64,000 nucleotides of DNA from positions 36,901-100,900 of the forward strand of contig NZ_RKMB01000022.1 in NCBI RefSeq assembly GCF_003797765.1. The letters run 5' to 3'. Source of the DNA: Ramlibacter sp. WS9 (lineage in GTDB: Bacteria; Pseudomonadota; Gammaproteobacteria; Burkholderiales; Burkholderiaceae_C). The notes beneath the pieces are model-generated. The model did not search any database and had not been told where the DNA came from. It was given only the letters and a program-made list of their open reading frames with translations. The position numbers were made by a program, and so were the translations under genes. Below, piece by piece: positions 1 through 9,400 of this stretch (positions within the stretch are counted from its first letter, which is position 1; the number at the start of each line of letters is the position of its first letter).

Positions 1-151
1 CCGCTTCAAGGAGCAGAACGACCATTTCGTGGTCGAGTCGGCACGCCTGCTGGCGGCCGCCAAGACCAACAACCTCGATCAACTCAAGGCCGCCTACGCC
101 TCGACGGCCGCAACTTGCAAGAGCTGCCATGACGCTTACCGCAACAATTGA
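1..151 (+). CDS. Cytochrome c (class II, c'-like), C-terminal fragment
   Basis: Only the last 49 residues are inside the window; reading starts at base 2 and stops at TGA 149-151. The fragment is helical in character and ends in a haem-attachment motif CKSCHDAYR, the CxxCH followed by Tyr-Arg placed a few residues from the C-terminus, as in cytochromes c' and c-555/c-556. Such proteins are periplasmic electron carriers. The next gene, a cytochrome b561-type membrane protein, starts inside this gene (23-nt overlap), so the two are probably co-translated and may form a b-c electron-transfer pair. The start, signal peptide and exact subfamily lie outside the window. Confidence 0.8.
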   Translation, partial: RFKEQNDHFVVESARLLAAAKTNNLDQLKAAYASTAATCKSCHDAYRNN

Positions 152-839
152 TCATCCCCCGGTGCCGCATGCACCGTCCCATCGTGTGCGCGTGTGGGAC
201 TTGCCCACGCGACTCTTCCACTGGAGCCTCGCCGGCGCCATCGTGGGTCTGGTCGGCACGGGCTATGTGGGCGGCGCCATGATGTACTGGCATGCGCGCC
301 TCGGCTACCTCGTGCTGACGCTTCTGCTCTTTCGCATTGTCTGGGGGTTCGTCGGCGGCAAGTGGTCGCGTTTCCGGTCGTTCATGTACTCGCCCCGGCG
401 TGTGATCCGGTACCTGCGCGGCGAGGAGGCCGGCGGCCTGGGCCACAACCCGATCGGCGCGTTGTCGGTGTACGCGATGCTGGTGGGCCTGATCGCGCAG
501 GTCGGCACGGGCCTGGTCAGCGACGACCAGATTTCCTTTACCGGCCCGCTCAACCGATTCGTGAGCGAGGCGCAGGGTCTCGCTGCGACGTGGTTCCACA
601 AGCAGGTGGGGCAATGGATGCTGGCCGCGCTCATCCTGCTGCATATCGCGGCGATCGCCTTCTACATGATCCGCCGCCACAAAAACCTGATCCAGCCGAT
701 GATCGATGGCGACAGCGGTCCGGTGCCGCTGCAGCCGCAGCTGGTCGCTTCGCGCGATGATGCGCGGGCGCGCTTCGCCGCGCTGCTCGTGTTCGCCGTG
801 TGCGCTTCGGGCGTGGCCTGGATGACGCGGCTGGGCTGA
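129..839 (+). CDS. Cytochrome b561 / Ni-Fe hydrogenase-type b subunit, membrane dihaem protein
   Basis: 236 residues with four main membrane segments (about 33-50, 57-75, 110-130, 160-180) and a fifth near the C-terminus (about 216-232). Conserved-looking histidines that could ligate two b haems are His31, His55, His157 and His172; His106 lies in a loop. The opening segment VRVWDLPTRLFHW is the signature of the cytochrome b561/HupC-like family. The protein should pass electrons between a periplasmic c-type cytochrome and the quinone pool. It overlaps the upstream cytochrome c gene by 23 nt, supporting joint function. The physiological donor and acceptor cannot be told from the sequence. Confidence 0.88.
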   Translation: MTLTATIDHPPVPHAPSHRVRVWDLPTRLFHWSLAGAIVGLVGTGYVGGAMMYWHARLGYLVLTLLLFRIVWGFVGGKWSRFRSFMYSPRRVIRYLRGEEAGGLGHNPIGALSVYAMLVGLIAQVGTGLVSDDQISFTGPLNRFVSEAQGLAATWFHKQVGQWMLAALILLHIAAIAFYMIRRHKNLIQPMIDGDSGPVPLQPQLVASRDDARARFAALLVFAVCASGVAWMTRLG

Positions 840-857
840 ACCGCCCAGCCGGACACG

Positions 858-1133
858 TTACTTCGGGTCGCTGACCCCGCCATGGCCCACGCAGCCGGCC
901 TTGCCCTTCACTGTATGGCGGCCGTCGGCGCAGCGGGTGATCACGGCCTGGCGCACCTTGCGCCCCGTGGCCTTCACCTGGCGGCCTGCCTTGCGGACTT
1001 CCTTGCCGGTTTCGCGCTTCGCCTGCACGGCATCCTGCTTGACCTCCTGGGCCTTGTCGCCCACGGTTTCAGCCGCCTGCGCCAGGGGCATGAAGGCGAG
1101 AAGCAGCGCGATGGTGCCGATGATTTTTTTCAT
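858..1133 (-). CDS. Small secreted protein of unknown function
   Basis: 91 residues. A clear signal peptide (basic MKK, hydrophobic stretch, cleavage expected after AQA at residue 20) is followed by a charged Lys/Arg/Glu-rich segment with alternating charges and a short Cys-containing tail (ITRCADGRH, GKAGC) whose two cysteines could form a disulfide. A GGGA ribosome site lies about 5 bases before the ATG. It is convergent with the cytochrome b gene. I do not recognise a named family; the charged central region could be a helix or nucleic-acid/polyanion binding, but that is guesswork. Confidence 0.65.
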   Translation of the reverse strand: MKKIIGTIALLLAFMPLAQAAETVGDKAQEVKQDAVQAKRETGKEVRKAGRQVKATGRKVRQAVITRCADGRHTVKGKAGCVGHGGVSDPK

Positions 1134-1204
1134 GGTCGTCCCTTTCGAAAAGGCGTTGATGGCGATGCAGCGACTATAGCGCCGGCCCCTGCGGCCGGGG
1201 TCGG

Positions 1205-1891
1205 CTACCCCACGAATGCCGATCGCCGGTAGTTGTGAAGGCGGCCTCTGTAGGGGCCTCCTTCACCGGGTAGGGACGAGATGCGCTCTTCACTGTGCGA
1301 ATAGCCCAGCACACCCATCTTGCGCCGAAAGCGCGACTGGTTGCCGCGGTCCGGATCGGCGATCAGCACTTCCACGGCCGATGCCGAGTGCCGGTCGATG
1401 AACTGCGACAGCGCTTCGGGCTGCTCGCGGTCGTAGAGCAGGTCGCTGCCGATGATCAGGTCGAACAGGCCCAGGCGGGGATTGGACCGCGACCAGTGGC
1501 CCGTTTCGTACTTCATCGGCGGCAGGTGGTTCAGCGTCAGGTTCTCCAGGAGGAATGCCGCCGCCAGCGGATGGCAGTCGCTGGCGGTGATGTCGCCACC
1601 CCGCCGGTGCACGACCAGGCTGGCCAGCCCCAGGCCGCAGCCCATTTCCAGGATGCGCCGCCCCTCGAGCTCGAAAGTCAGCATCGCCTCCGCCAGCACG
1701 CGGCCCGAAGGCCACAGCAGCCCGAACAGCGGCCACTGGGCCGAAGAGATGCCCGCCCGCTCCGCGTCACCCAGCGGATCGTGGAATTGCTGGCGATCCA
1801 GCAACGAACGCACCAGCAGGTCCGCGCCTGTATCGGTCACGGATTCGAACTTGACCTGGTAGCCGGCAGGCGCGGCCGGGTAGTCAGTCAT
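1205..1891 (-). CDS. Class I SAM-dependent methyltransferase (METTL/nicotinamide N-methyltransferase-like)
   Basis: 228 residues. Motif I of the Rossmann methyltransferases is plain at residues 80-91 (ILEMGCGLGLA), followed by an acidic residue at the end of strand 2 (TASD) and a motif-IV-like LIIGSDLLYD, typical of the METTL21/'methyltransferase 16' type that modifies lysines in proteins. The start codon overlaps the end of the peptide deformylase gene by 8 nt on the same strand, so the two are translationally coupled. The substrate is unknown; a protein-lysine target is the family-based guess. Confidence 0.8.
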   Translation of the reverse strand: MTDYPAAPAGYQVKFESVTDTGADLLVRSLLDRQQFHDPLGDAERAGISSAQWPLFGLLWPSGRVLAEAMLTFELEGRRILEMGCGLGLASLVVHRRGGDITASDCHPLAAAFLLENLTLNHLPPMKYETGHWSRSNPRLGLFDLIIGSDLLYDREQPEALSQFIDRHSASAVEVLIADPDRGNQSRFRRKMGVLGYSHSEERISSLPGEGGPYRGRLHNYRRSAFVG

Positions 1892-2423
1892 CCTCGGCCG
1901 CGTCGAGTCCCGGAAACAGCACGTCGGTGTAGCCGAACTTCGTGAAATCGCGCACCCGCATCGGGTACAGCTTGCCGATCAGGTGATCGCATTCGTGCTG
2001 CACCACCCGGGCGTGGAAGCCGTCCGCCACGCGGTCGATCGGATCGCCGTAGGGGTCGAAACCGGTGTACCGGATGCGCGCCCATCGCGGCACCACGCCA
2101 CGCAGGCCCGGCACAGAAAGGCAGCCTTCCCAACCTTCCTCTTCCACGTCGCCCAAAGGCGTGATCACCGGGTTGAGCAGGACCGTGCGCGGAACGACGG
2201 GCGCATCGGGATAACGCGGGTTGGGCGCGTCGGTGCCGAAGATCACCAGTTGCAGGTCCACGCCGATCTGCGGCGCGGCCAGGCCGGCGCCGTCGACGGC
2301 ACGCATGGTGTCGAACATGTCCGACACGAGCAGGTGGATCTCGTCGGTGTCGAACCGGGGGACGGGCAGGGCCACGCGCAGCAGCCGCGCGTCGCCCATC
2401 TTGAGGATTTCTCGGACAGTCAT
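1884..2423 (-). CDS. def: Peptide deformylase
   Basis: 179 residues from the ATG at 2423. All three metal-site motifs are present: GAGLAAPQIG (residues 45-54), EGCLSVPG with Cys101, and HECDHL with His143, Glu144 and His147. The enzyme removes the N-formyl group from nascent proteins using Fe2+/Zn2+. The reading frame is open further upstream to 2678, but the extra 85 residues have no family match and overlap the opposite-strand gene's leader, so I take MTVREILKMGD as the true start. This solitary gene (not beside fmt) resembles the second deformylase copy that Burkholderiales often carry. It is followed by the methyltransferase with an 8-nt overlap. Confidence 0.93.
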   Translation of the reverse strand: MTVREILKMGDARLLRVALPVPRFDTDEIHLLVSDMFDTMRAVDGAGLAAPQIGVDLQLVIFGTDAPNPRYPDAPVVPRTVLLNPVITPLGDVEEEGWEGCLSVPGLRGVVPRWARIRYTGFDPYGDPIDRVADGFHARVVQHECDHLIGKLYPMRVRDFTKFGYTDVLFPGLDAAEDD

Positions 2424-2526
2424 GGAACAAGGAATAGCGGCTTGGGCAATGGCCAAGGATACAGTGCGCCGCAGGGCCATGCGCTGCCTGCTATCCTTCG
2501 AGCCCAGTAAGGGAGGATGCAACAAA

Positions 2527-3351
2527 ATGCAAACACGACGACAGATGGCCGCCTGGCTCGGCATGGGGGCACTGCCTGCATGGGCCCAGACCCCGGCGAA
2601 AAAAGCGGGCCCCGTCCCGTGGCGCTTCATCATCAACGAAGCCGTCACCGGCGAAACCAACATCTTCCTGCTCACCAACCGCTACAAGGGGCTGACGGAC
2701 TACCTGACGACGCACCTGAAGGGCCAGCCGATCGAGATGGAGCCGGTGGTCGACATCCAGCGCTTCCTCACCATCGCCAAGGGCACGCCGAAGCCGGATC
2801 TGGTGTTCGGCAAGTCGGTCAACCAGCTGGCCAAGCTGGTGCGCGACAACGGCTACCAGCCGCTGGTGCGCCGCGCCGACCCGTACAAGGCCGCCTTCAT
2901 CGTCGGCAAGGACTCGCCGATCAAGACGCTGGCCGACATCGGCCAGGCCCGGATCATCATGCCTGACGAGTTCGCGGCAACGACGGCGGTTGCGCGCGCC
3001 GAACTGCTCCGCAACAACTTGACCAACATGAAGGTCATGCACGTGAAGTACCAGGAAGCGGTGGCGCAGCAAATCCAGAGTGGCCTGGGCCAGGTCGGTG
3101 TGGTCAACCCGACCACCGCCAAGAAGTGGGTGGAAGGCGGCGGACGCGTGCTGGCCGAAACCCAGCCCGTGGTCAACTGGTCCATCCTGGCCTCGCCCGC
3201 CCTGCCGGGCGAGACCGTGAAGCACCTGCGCGAGGGTCTGCTGGCCATGAACACGAATGCCGCGCCGGCGATGGCGTCCATAGGCGTGAAGGAATGGGCC
3301 CTGGCCGAAGCCAAGGACTACGCGGCCCTGCTGCAGTACACCCGGGAGTGA
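2527..3351 (+). CDS. PhnD-like periplasmic binding protein (phosphate/phosphite/phosphonate type), orphan
   Basis: 274 residues from the ATG at 2527; the frame is open further upstream but that part overlaps the deformylase. A signal peptide (RRQMAAWLGMGALPAWA, cleavage near residue 20) points to the periplasm. The body has the two-lobe binding-protein pattern of the PhnD/DUF PF12974 family: a lobe-1 stretch with TNIFLL, a DLVFGK strand-turn and a lobe-2 PTTAKKWVEGGG segment. There are no permease or ATPase genes alongside, so it may work with a remote transporter or as a sensor/binding subunit. It is convergent with ligA across a GC-rich palindrome. Confidence 0.75.
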   Translation: MQTRRQMAAWLGMGALPAWAQTPAKKAGPVPWRFIINEAVTGETNIFLLTNRYKGLTDYLTTHLKGQPIEMEPVVDIQRFLTIAKGTPKPDLVFGKSVNQLAKLVRDNGYQPLVRRADPYKAAFIVGKDSPIKTLADIGQARIIMPDEFAATTAVARAELLRNNLTNMKVMHVKYQEAVAQQIQSGLGQVGVVNPTTAKKWVEGGGRVLAETQPVVNWSILASPALPGETVKHLREGLLAMNTNAAPAMASIGVKEWALAEAKDYAALLQYTRE

Positions 3352-3358
3352 CGACCCA

Positions 3359-3382
3359 GGGCCGGGAGCCGGCTCCCGGGCC
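3359..3382. terminator. GC-rich palindrome between convergent genes
   Basis: Bases 3362-3379 are a perfect 18-bp palindrome (CCGGGAGC/CGGCTCCCGG), and 3359-3360 also pair with 3381-3382 across one mismatch. It lies between the stop codons of the PhnD-like gene and ligA, which face each other. A hairpin here could stop transcription from both sides, although there is no T-run, so it may act with Rho or only stabilise mRNA ends. Confidence 0.5.
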
Positions 3383-5449
3383 TCAGGCCTCGCCCGCCAG
3401 CAGCGCCTTCAGGCCGTCTTCGTCCAGCACCGTGACGCCGAGTTCACGTGCCTTGTCGAGCTTGCTGCCGGCCTCGGCGCCGGCGACCACGAAGTCGGTC
3501 TTCTTGCTGACGGAGCCGGACACTTTGGCGCCGGCGGCCTCCAGCATGTCCTTCGCCTCGTCGCGGCTGAGCGTCGGCAGCGTGCCCGTGAGCACGATCG
3601 TCTTGCCGGCGAGCGGCTTGGGTGTACGCACGGCGGCTTCGCCCTCCTCCCAGGTCACGCCGCACGCGCGCAGCTGCTCCACCACCTCGCGGTTGTGCGG
3701 TTGCTGGAAGAACGTGTGGACGCTTTCGGCGACCACAGGCCCCACGTCCGGCACCTCGAGCAACTGCTCGGTGCTCGCTTCCATGATCGCGTCGAGCTTG
3801 CCGAAGTGCCGCGCCAGGTCCTTGGCCGTGGTCTCGCCCACGTGCCGCACGCCCAGCCCGTAGAGAAAACGCGGCAGGGTCGTCTGCTTGGATTTTTCAA
3901 GCGCGGCCAGCACGTTCTGCGCCGATTTTTCGGCCATGCGGTCCAGGCTGGCCAAGCCCACGAGTCCCAGCTTGTACAGGTCGGGCAAGGTGCGGATGAC
4001 GTTGGCTTCCACAAGCTGGTCGACCAGCTTGTCGCCCAGCCCCTCGATATCCACCGCACGGCGCTGGGCGAAATGCAGGATCGCCTCCTTACGCTGGGCG
4101 CCGCAGAAGAGGCCGCCGGTGCAGCGATGGTTGGCTTCGCCCTCCTCCCGCACGGCGTCCGAGCCGCACACGGGGCACTTGGCCGGCATCTTGAATGCCG
4201 CCGCACCTTGCACACGCTTGTCCACCAGCACCGACACCACTTCCGGGATCACGTCGCCCGCACGCCGCACGATGACCGTGTCACCGACGCGCACGTCCTT
4301 GCGATGGACCTCGTCCTCGTTGTGCAGCGTGGCGTTGGTCACCGTGACGCCGCCCACGAACACCGGCGCGAGCTTCGCCACCGGCGTGAGCTTGCCGGTG
4401 CGCCCCACCTGAACTTCGATGGCCTGCACCGTCGTGAGCTGTTCCTGCGCGGGGTACTTGTGCGCGACAGCCCAGCGCGGCTCGCGAGAGACGAAGCCGA
4501 GCTGCTTTTGCAAGGCCAGGCTGTTGACTTTGTAGACCACGCCGTCGATGTCAAAGGGCAGGCTGTCCCGCTCCTTGCCTACGGCCTGGTGGTACGCCAC
4601 CAATTCCTCGGGGCCGGTGGCGACTTGCGTGCGCGGGGACACCGGAAAGCCCCAGGAGCGCAGGGTCAGCAACGTCTCAAAATGCGATGTGAACGCAGGC
4701 CCGCCCTGCTCCACCGGCGTGATCTCGCCCCAGCCGTAGGCGAAGAAACTGAGCGGCCGCTGCTTTGCGATGCCTGAATCAAGCTGGCGCACCGCGCCGG
4801 CTGCCGCATTGCGCGGATTGACGAACGTCTTCTCGCCCTTCGCTCCCTTGGCGATCTTCTCGCGCTGCAGCTCGTTGAGTTTCTCGAAGTCGTCGCGGCG
4901 CATGTAGACCTCGCCGCGCACTTCGAGAACGGGGGGCACATCTTTAGGTAGGCGCAGCGGAATCTGACCGATGGTGCGGATGTTCTGCGTGACCTCTTCC
5001 CCGATTTCGCCGTCTCCACGTGTCGCGGCTTGCACCAGGACACCGCCTTCATAGCGCAGGTTCAGCGCGAGGCCGTCGAACTTGAGTTCCGCAACGTATT
5101 CGACAGGCGGCGCGGATTCCGCCAGCCCCAGCTCGCGCCGCACGCGCGCATCGAAGTTGCGGGCGCCGGAAGCCTCGATGTCGGTCTCGGTCCGGATCGA
5201 CAGCATCGGCACCTTGTGCCGGACTTTCGCAAAACCTTCCAGCAGCTTGCCGCCAACGCGTTGGGTGGGCGAATCGGGCGTGAGCAGCTCAGGGTGCTGC
5301 GCCTCGATTTCCTGCAGCTCGCGAAACAGCTTGTCGTATTCGGCGTCCGGGATGTCCGGCTCGTCCATCACGTAGTAGCGATGGGCGTGGTGGTGCAGCA
5401 GTTCGCGCAGGGCGTCGGCGCGCTCCTGGATCTTCGGGGTCGCGGGCAT
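3383..5449 (-). CDS. ligA: NAD+-dependent DNA ligase LigA
   Basis: 688 residues, slightly longer than the usual ~670. Domain order: Ia (residues 5-70), adenylation domain with the nucleotidyl lysine in ELKFDG (Lys123), OB fold, zinc finger (CPVCGS and later Cys pair), helix-hairpin-helix region (LYGLGVRHVGETTA, VPDVGPVVAESV), and a C-terminal BRCT domain (LAGKTIVLTGTLP to the end). It seals nicks in replication and repair. The usual MLSLDNAF-type segment reads MLSIRTETD followed by a short insertion; I believe this variant recurs in Comamonadaceae ligases, unverified. It lies one base downstream of zipA and ends at the palindrome. Confidence 0.97.
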   Translation of the reverse strand: MPATPKIQERADALRELLHHHAHRYYVMDEPDIPDAEYDKLFRELQEIEAQHPELLTPDSPTQRVGGKLLEGFAKVRHKVPMLSIRTETDIEASGARNFDARVRRELGLAESAPPVEYVAELKFDGLALNLRYEGGVLVQAATRGDGEIGEEVTQNIRTIGQIPLRLPKDVPPVLEVRGEVYMRRDDFEKLNELQREKIAKGAKGEKTFVNPRNAAAGAVRQLDSGIAKQRPLSFFAYGWGEITPVEQGGPAFTSHFETLLTLRSWGFPVSPRTQVATGPEELVAYHQAVGKERDSLPFDIDGVVYKVNSLALQKQLGFVSREPRWAVAHKYPAQEQLTTVQAIEVQVGRTGKLTPVAKLAPVFVGGVTVTNATLHNEDEVHRKDVRVGDTVIVRRAGDVIPEVVSVLVDKRVQGAAAFKMPAKCPVCGSDAVREEGEANHRCTGGLFCGAQRKEAILHFAQRRAVDIEGLGDKLVDQLVEANVIRTLPDLYKLGLVGLASLDRMAEKSAQNVLAALEKSKQTTLPRFLYGLGVRHVGETTAKDLARHFGKLDAIMEASTEQLLEVPDVGPVVAESVHTFFQQPHNREVVEQLRACGVTWEEGEAAVRTPKPLAGKTIVLTGTLPTLSRDEAKDMLEAAGAKVSGSVSKKTDFVVAGAEAGSKLDKARELGVTVLDEDGLKALLAGEA

Positions 5450-5450
5450 G

Positions 5451-6470
5451 TCAGGAGAAAAGGCGTCTTGCCAACGGTGAGCCGGCCGCGAGGTCGCGCG
5501 TGTCCAGCGTGTCGTAAAGGTGTTCCAGGTCGGCCCCGATCACGTCCAGCCCTTCGACGCGGATCACGTCGCCGTTGTCGTCGGTGATGAGGCCTTCCAT
5601 GGACGCTGCCAGCGCGATGGCTGTGTCGCGCATCCGCACGAAAGGCTGCTCGCTGCGGTCGACCTGCGGCACGTCCAGGCTGAGCGTCACGGCGCGCAGC
5701 GCGGACTGGCTGGGGTCGTCAGCCATCGCGGCCTGGCTGTCGAACGACAAACCGAGCACGGCGGGCGCACCGGGCGCATCGGCGGGCAGCACGAGCCGGC
5801 CTGGGATGGCACCCGGCACGAAGCCCAGCCGCGCGGCATTCTGCTGCACGTAGCCGGGGCTCCATGCGGCAGTCCTTGCGCGCAGCGTCACGCTGAGCTG
5901 CGCATCGTGTGCGCTGGCGAACTGGTCCAGTTCACGCGCGCGGCCGACTTCCTCGAGCATGTCGGGGAAGTCCGGTTCGCCGTTGACCGCGTCGGCGAAG
6001 GCCTGCGCCTTCATGACGAATTCCGAGTATTCGATCTCGTTGAGCGCGCCGGTTCGGTTGGCCAGCTGCACTCCCGCCTGGAACGCGGCGTAGCGCTGGC
6101 CGGGCTGCGGCGCTTCCCACTGTTGCGTCGCCTCGTTGAGGCCTTCGACCGCGAAGGGCTTGCTGCCGGCGCGGCGCGTGGGCGGCATCGCTGCCAAGGC
6201 CGCCTCACCGGAGATGACGGATTCCAGCGCGATCGGCGCCAGCACGTCGATCAAGGCATCCAGCCCGGGTTTCTTTTCCAGTTGCGCAGGCGGCGGCGCC
6301 ATGGGGTCGAAGATCGGCTCGGCACGCTCCGTGGGCTCAATCCGCTCAGTCGGTACCACGGCATCAGGTTGCCGGGGCGTGTTGCGACGCGTCGTCCACG
6401 CATTCCACGCGACAAGGGCCGCCAACACCAGGCCGCCCAGAATCGCCAAGCCAACCGTAAATCCGCTCAT
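5451..6470 (-). CDS. zipA: Cell division protein ZipA
   Basis: 339 residues: an N-terminal membrane anchor (about residues 5-24), a charged Pro-rich linker, and a C-terminal domain with the pattern of the FtsZ-binding ZipA fold (GRLVLPADAPGAPAVLGLSFDSQA and the final ADLEHLYDTLDTRDLAAGSPLARRLFS). ZipA ties the Z-ring to the inner membrane. The sequence is much diverged from the enteric protein, so part of the call rests on the smc-zipA-ligA order, known in many gamma- and betaproteobacteria. The gene overlaps smc by 4 nt and ligA begins one base after its stop, so the three form one operon. Confidence 0.88.
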   Translation of the reverse strand: MSGFTVGLAILGGLVLAALVAWNAWTTRRNTPRQPDAVVPTERIEPTERAEPIFDPMAPPPAQLEKKPGLDALIDVLAPIALESVISGEAALAAMPPTRRAGSKPFAVEGLNEATQQWEAPQPGQRYAAFQAGVQLANRTGALNEIEYSEFVMKAQAFADAVNGEPDFPDMLEEVGRARELDQFASAHDAQLSVTLRARTAAWSPGYVQQNAARLGFVPGAIPGRLVLPADAPGAPAVLGLSFDSQAAMADDPSQSALRAVTLSLDVPQVDRSEQPFVRMRDTAIALAASMEGLITDDNGDVIRVEGLDVIGADLEHLYDTLDTRDLAAGSPLARRLFS

Positions 6471-9400
6471 GCAGATTCCGCCATCGAAACCGCCGACTCC
6501 ATGTCCACCGCGACGATGCGCGAGACGCCCTGCTCCTGCATGGTTACGCCGATCAGCTGCTCGGCCATTTCCATCGCAATCTTGTTGTGGCTGATGAAGA
6601 GGAACTGGGTTTCTTTGCTCATGGAGGAAACGAGTTTGGCATAACGCTCCGTGTTGGCGTCATCCAGCGGCGCGTCGACCTCGTCCAGCAGGCAGAACGG
6701 CGCGGGGTTGAGCTGGAAGATCGCGAACACCAGCGCGATCGCCGTGAGCGCCTTCTCACCGCCCGAGAGCAGGTGGATGGTCTGGTTTTTCTTGCCGGGC
6801 GGCTGAGCCATCACCTGCACGCCCGAATCCAGGATCTCGTCGCCCGTCATCACGAGCTTGGCGTTGCCGCCGCCGAACAGCTCGGGGAACATCTTGCCGA
6901 AGTGCTCGTTGACGATGTTGAAGGTGCCGGCCAGGAGATCACGCGTCTCGGCGTCGATCTTCTTGATGGCGTCTTCGAGCGTGGTCATGGCCTCGGTCAA
7001 GTCGGCCGACTGCGCGTCGAGAAACTGCTTGCGCTCGCGCGCGGTCGTCAGCTCATCCAGCGCGGCCAGGTTGACTGCCCCCAGCGAGGCGATTTCGCGG
7101 TGCAGGCGATCGATGTCGCCCTGCATGCCCGACAGGCGAACCTTGCCGTCTTCGACGGACTTCGCCACCGCTTCCAGGTCGGCCTGCGCGTCCGTGAGCA
7201 ACTGCGAATACTGCTCGAAGCCCAGGCGCGCCGCCTGTTCCTTCAGCTGGAATTCGGTGATGCGCTGGCGCAGCGGGTCAAGCTCTCGCTCGAGCTGCAG
7301 GCGGCGCTCGTCGCTGGCACGCAGCTTGGCCGTGAGGTCGTCGTACTCGCTGCGTTTGGCGCCTAGGGCCTGTTCGCGCTCCAGCTTCAGGGACAGCGCG
7401 TTTTGCAGGCCGGCTTGGGCCGCGGCGTCGGTGAGGCGCGAGAGTTCTTCCTTGGCACGCTCTTCCTCGGTGGCGATGGATTGCGCCTGCTGCGCGGCCG
7501 TTTCGATGGCGCGCTGCAGCTCGGCCTTGCGCGCTTCGACCGAGCGCTGCGAGAAAGTCGCTTCCTGCGCCTGCCGCTCGAGGCTGCGCTGCTGTTCGCG
7601 CGATTCGGTGAGCTTGCGCTCCGCATCGATCACGCGCTCGTCCAGTTGCGCGTGACGCTCCTGGCTGTCGGCCAGCTGCATGTCCAGCTCTTCGAAGCGC
7701 GCTTCCGCGGTGACGCGGCGCTCCTGCAACTCTTCCAGCAGCGCGTCCACTTCGGCCAGATCGCCCGCGATCTGCTCGCTGCGGGCGCGAGTCTGCTCGG
7801 CCAACTGCGTCAAGCGCAGCGTCTCGACCTGCAGTTCATGCGCGCGGTCTTGCGTTTCGGCGGCTTCGCGGCGCGCCGACACGAGGCGCTGGGATGCGTC
7901 GGTGTACGCGGCTTCGGCGCGGATCAACGCAGAGCGCGCTTCCTCGGCGATGAGCACCTGCGCGCGCAGCTGCTTTTCGAGATTCTCGATTTCCTGCTGG
8001 CGCGCCAGCAGGCCGGCCTGCTCGGAATCCTGCGCGTAAAAGCTCACGCTGTGCGCGGTGACCGCATGCCCGCTCTTGACGTAGATGACTTCGCCGGGCG
8101 CGAGCTTCTCGCGCATCGCCAGCGCGTCCTCGAAACTCTGGGCGGTGTAGCAGCCGTGCAGCCAGTCGGCCAGCAGCGCCTTCTGGCCCGCGTCGTTCAG
8201 GCGCAGCAAATCCGCCAGGCGCGGCAGAGCGCCCGCGTTTTCCGGCACCGCTGCTTGCGGCGGGCTGTAGAACGCCAGCTTGGCGGGAGGCGCGTCGTTG
8301 CCGAATGCCCGCACCATGTCGAGCCGCGACACTTCGAGCGAGTTCATGCGCTCGCGCAGCGCGGCTTCGAGCGCGCTTTCCCAGCCTTGTTCGATGTGGA
8401 TGCGGCTCCACAGGCCTTGCAAACCGTCCAGGCCATGCTTGGCCAGCCAGGGCCGCAGCTTGCCGTCGGTCTTGACCTTCTCCTGCAGTGCCTTGAGCGC
8501 TTCCATGCGCGCCGACAGGTCGGCCTGCTTGTGGCTTTCGGTGTTGACGGTCTGCTGCTTCGTGCGGCGGTCGTCGTCGAGCTGCGGCACCTGGTCCTGC
8601 AATTCGTGCAGACGGGCGTCAGCGGTTTCAGCAGCTTCCTGCGCGGTTGCGAACTGCGTCTGCAGGTTCGTCAGCCGTGCTTCGTCCGGTGCTGCCAACG
8701 CGTTTCGGTCGGCGGCAAGCTTCTCGCGGCGCTGGTTCAGCTGGCGTGACTGCTCCTCGATGTTGCGCTGGTCGGCGGCCAGCACCTGGATTTGCTGCTG
8801 CACCTGGGCCACGGAGCCGCGTTGCTCGGTGGACTTGGCCTGTGCTTGGCGCAGTGCGTCTTCCAGCTCCGGAAGCTGCTGCGCCTGCTCTTCGACCTGC
8901 GCTGCCAACAGCACGGCTTTTTCTTCGGCTTCGACGCCCTGGGCGGCGAGCGACTCGATCTCGGCGGTGGCGTCGTCCTTGCGAGCGGCCCACTGGGCAG
9001 TCTGCTCTTTCAGCTGAATCAGGCGCTGCTCGACGCGCTGGCGGCCCTCGACGACGAAACGGATCTCCGCTTCGAGCCGGCCCACCTCAGCGCTGGCCTC
9101 GTACAGCTGGCCTTGCGACTGGTTGACCTGATCGCCGGCCGCATAGTGGGCCTGGCGGATCGTTTCCAGCTCGCTTTCGATGCGGCGCAGGTCGGCAACA
9201 CGCGACTCCAAATCGTTGACCGATTTCTCCGCGTCCGCTTTCACCTTCGCCTGGTCGGCTTCGCTCTCGGCACGCTTCAAGAACCACTGCTGGTGCTGCT
9301 TGAGCGTCAGCTCGGACTGCAGCGCGTTGTAGCGTTGCGCCACCTCGGCCTGCTTTTCCAGCTTGTCGAGGTTGCTGTTCAGCTCGCGCAGGATGTCTTC

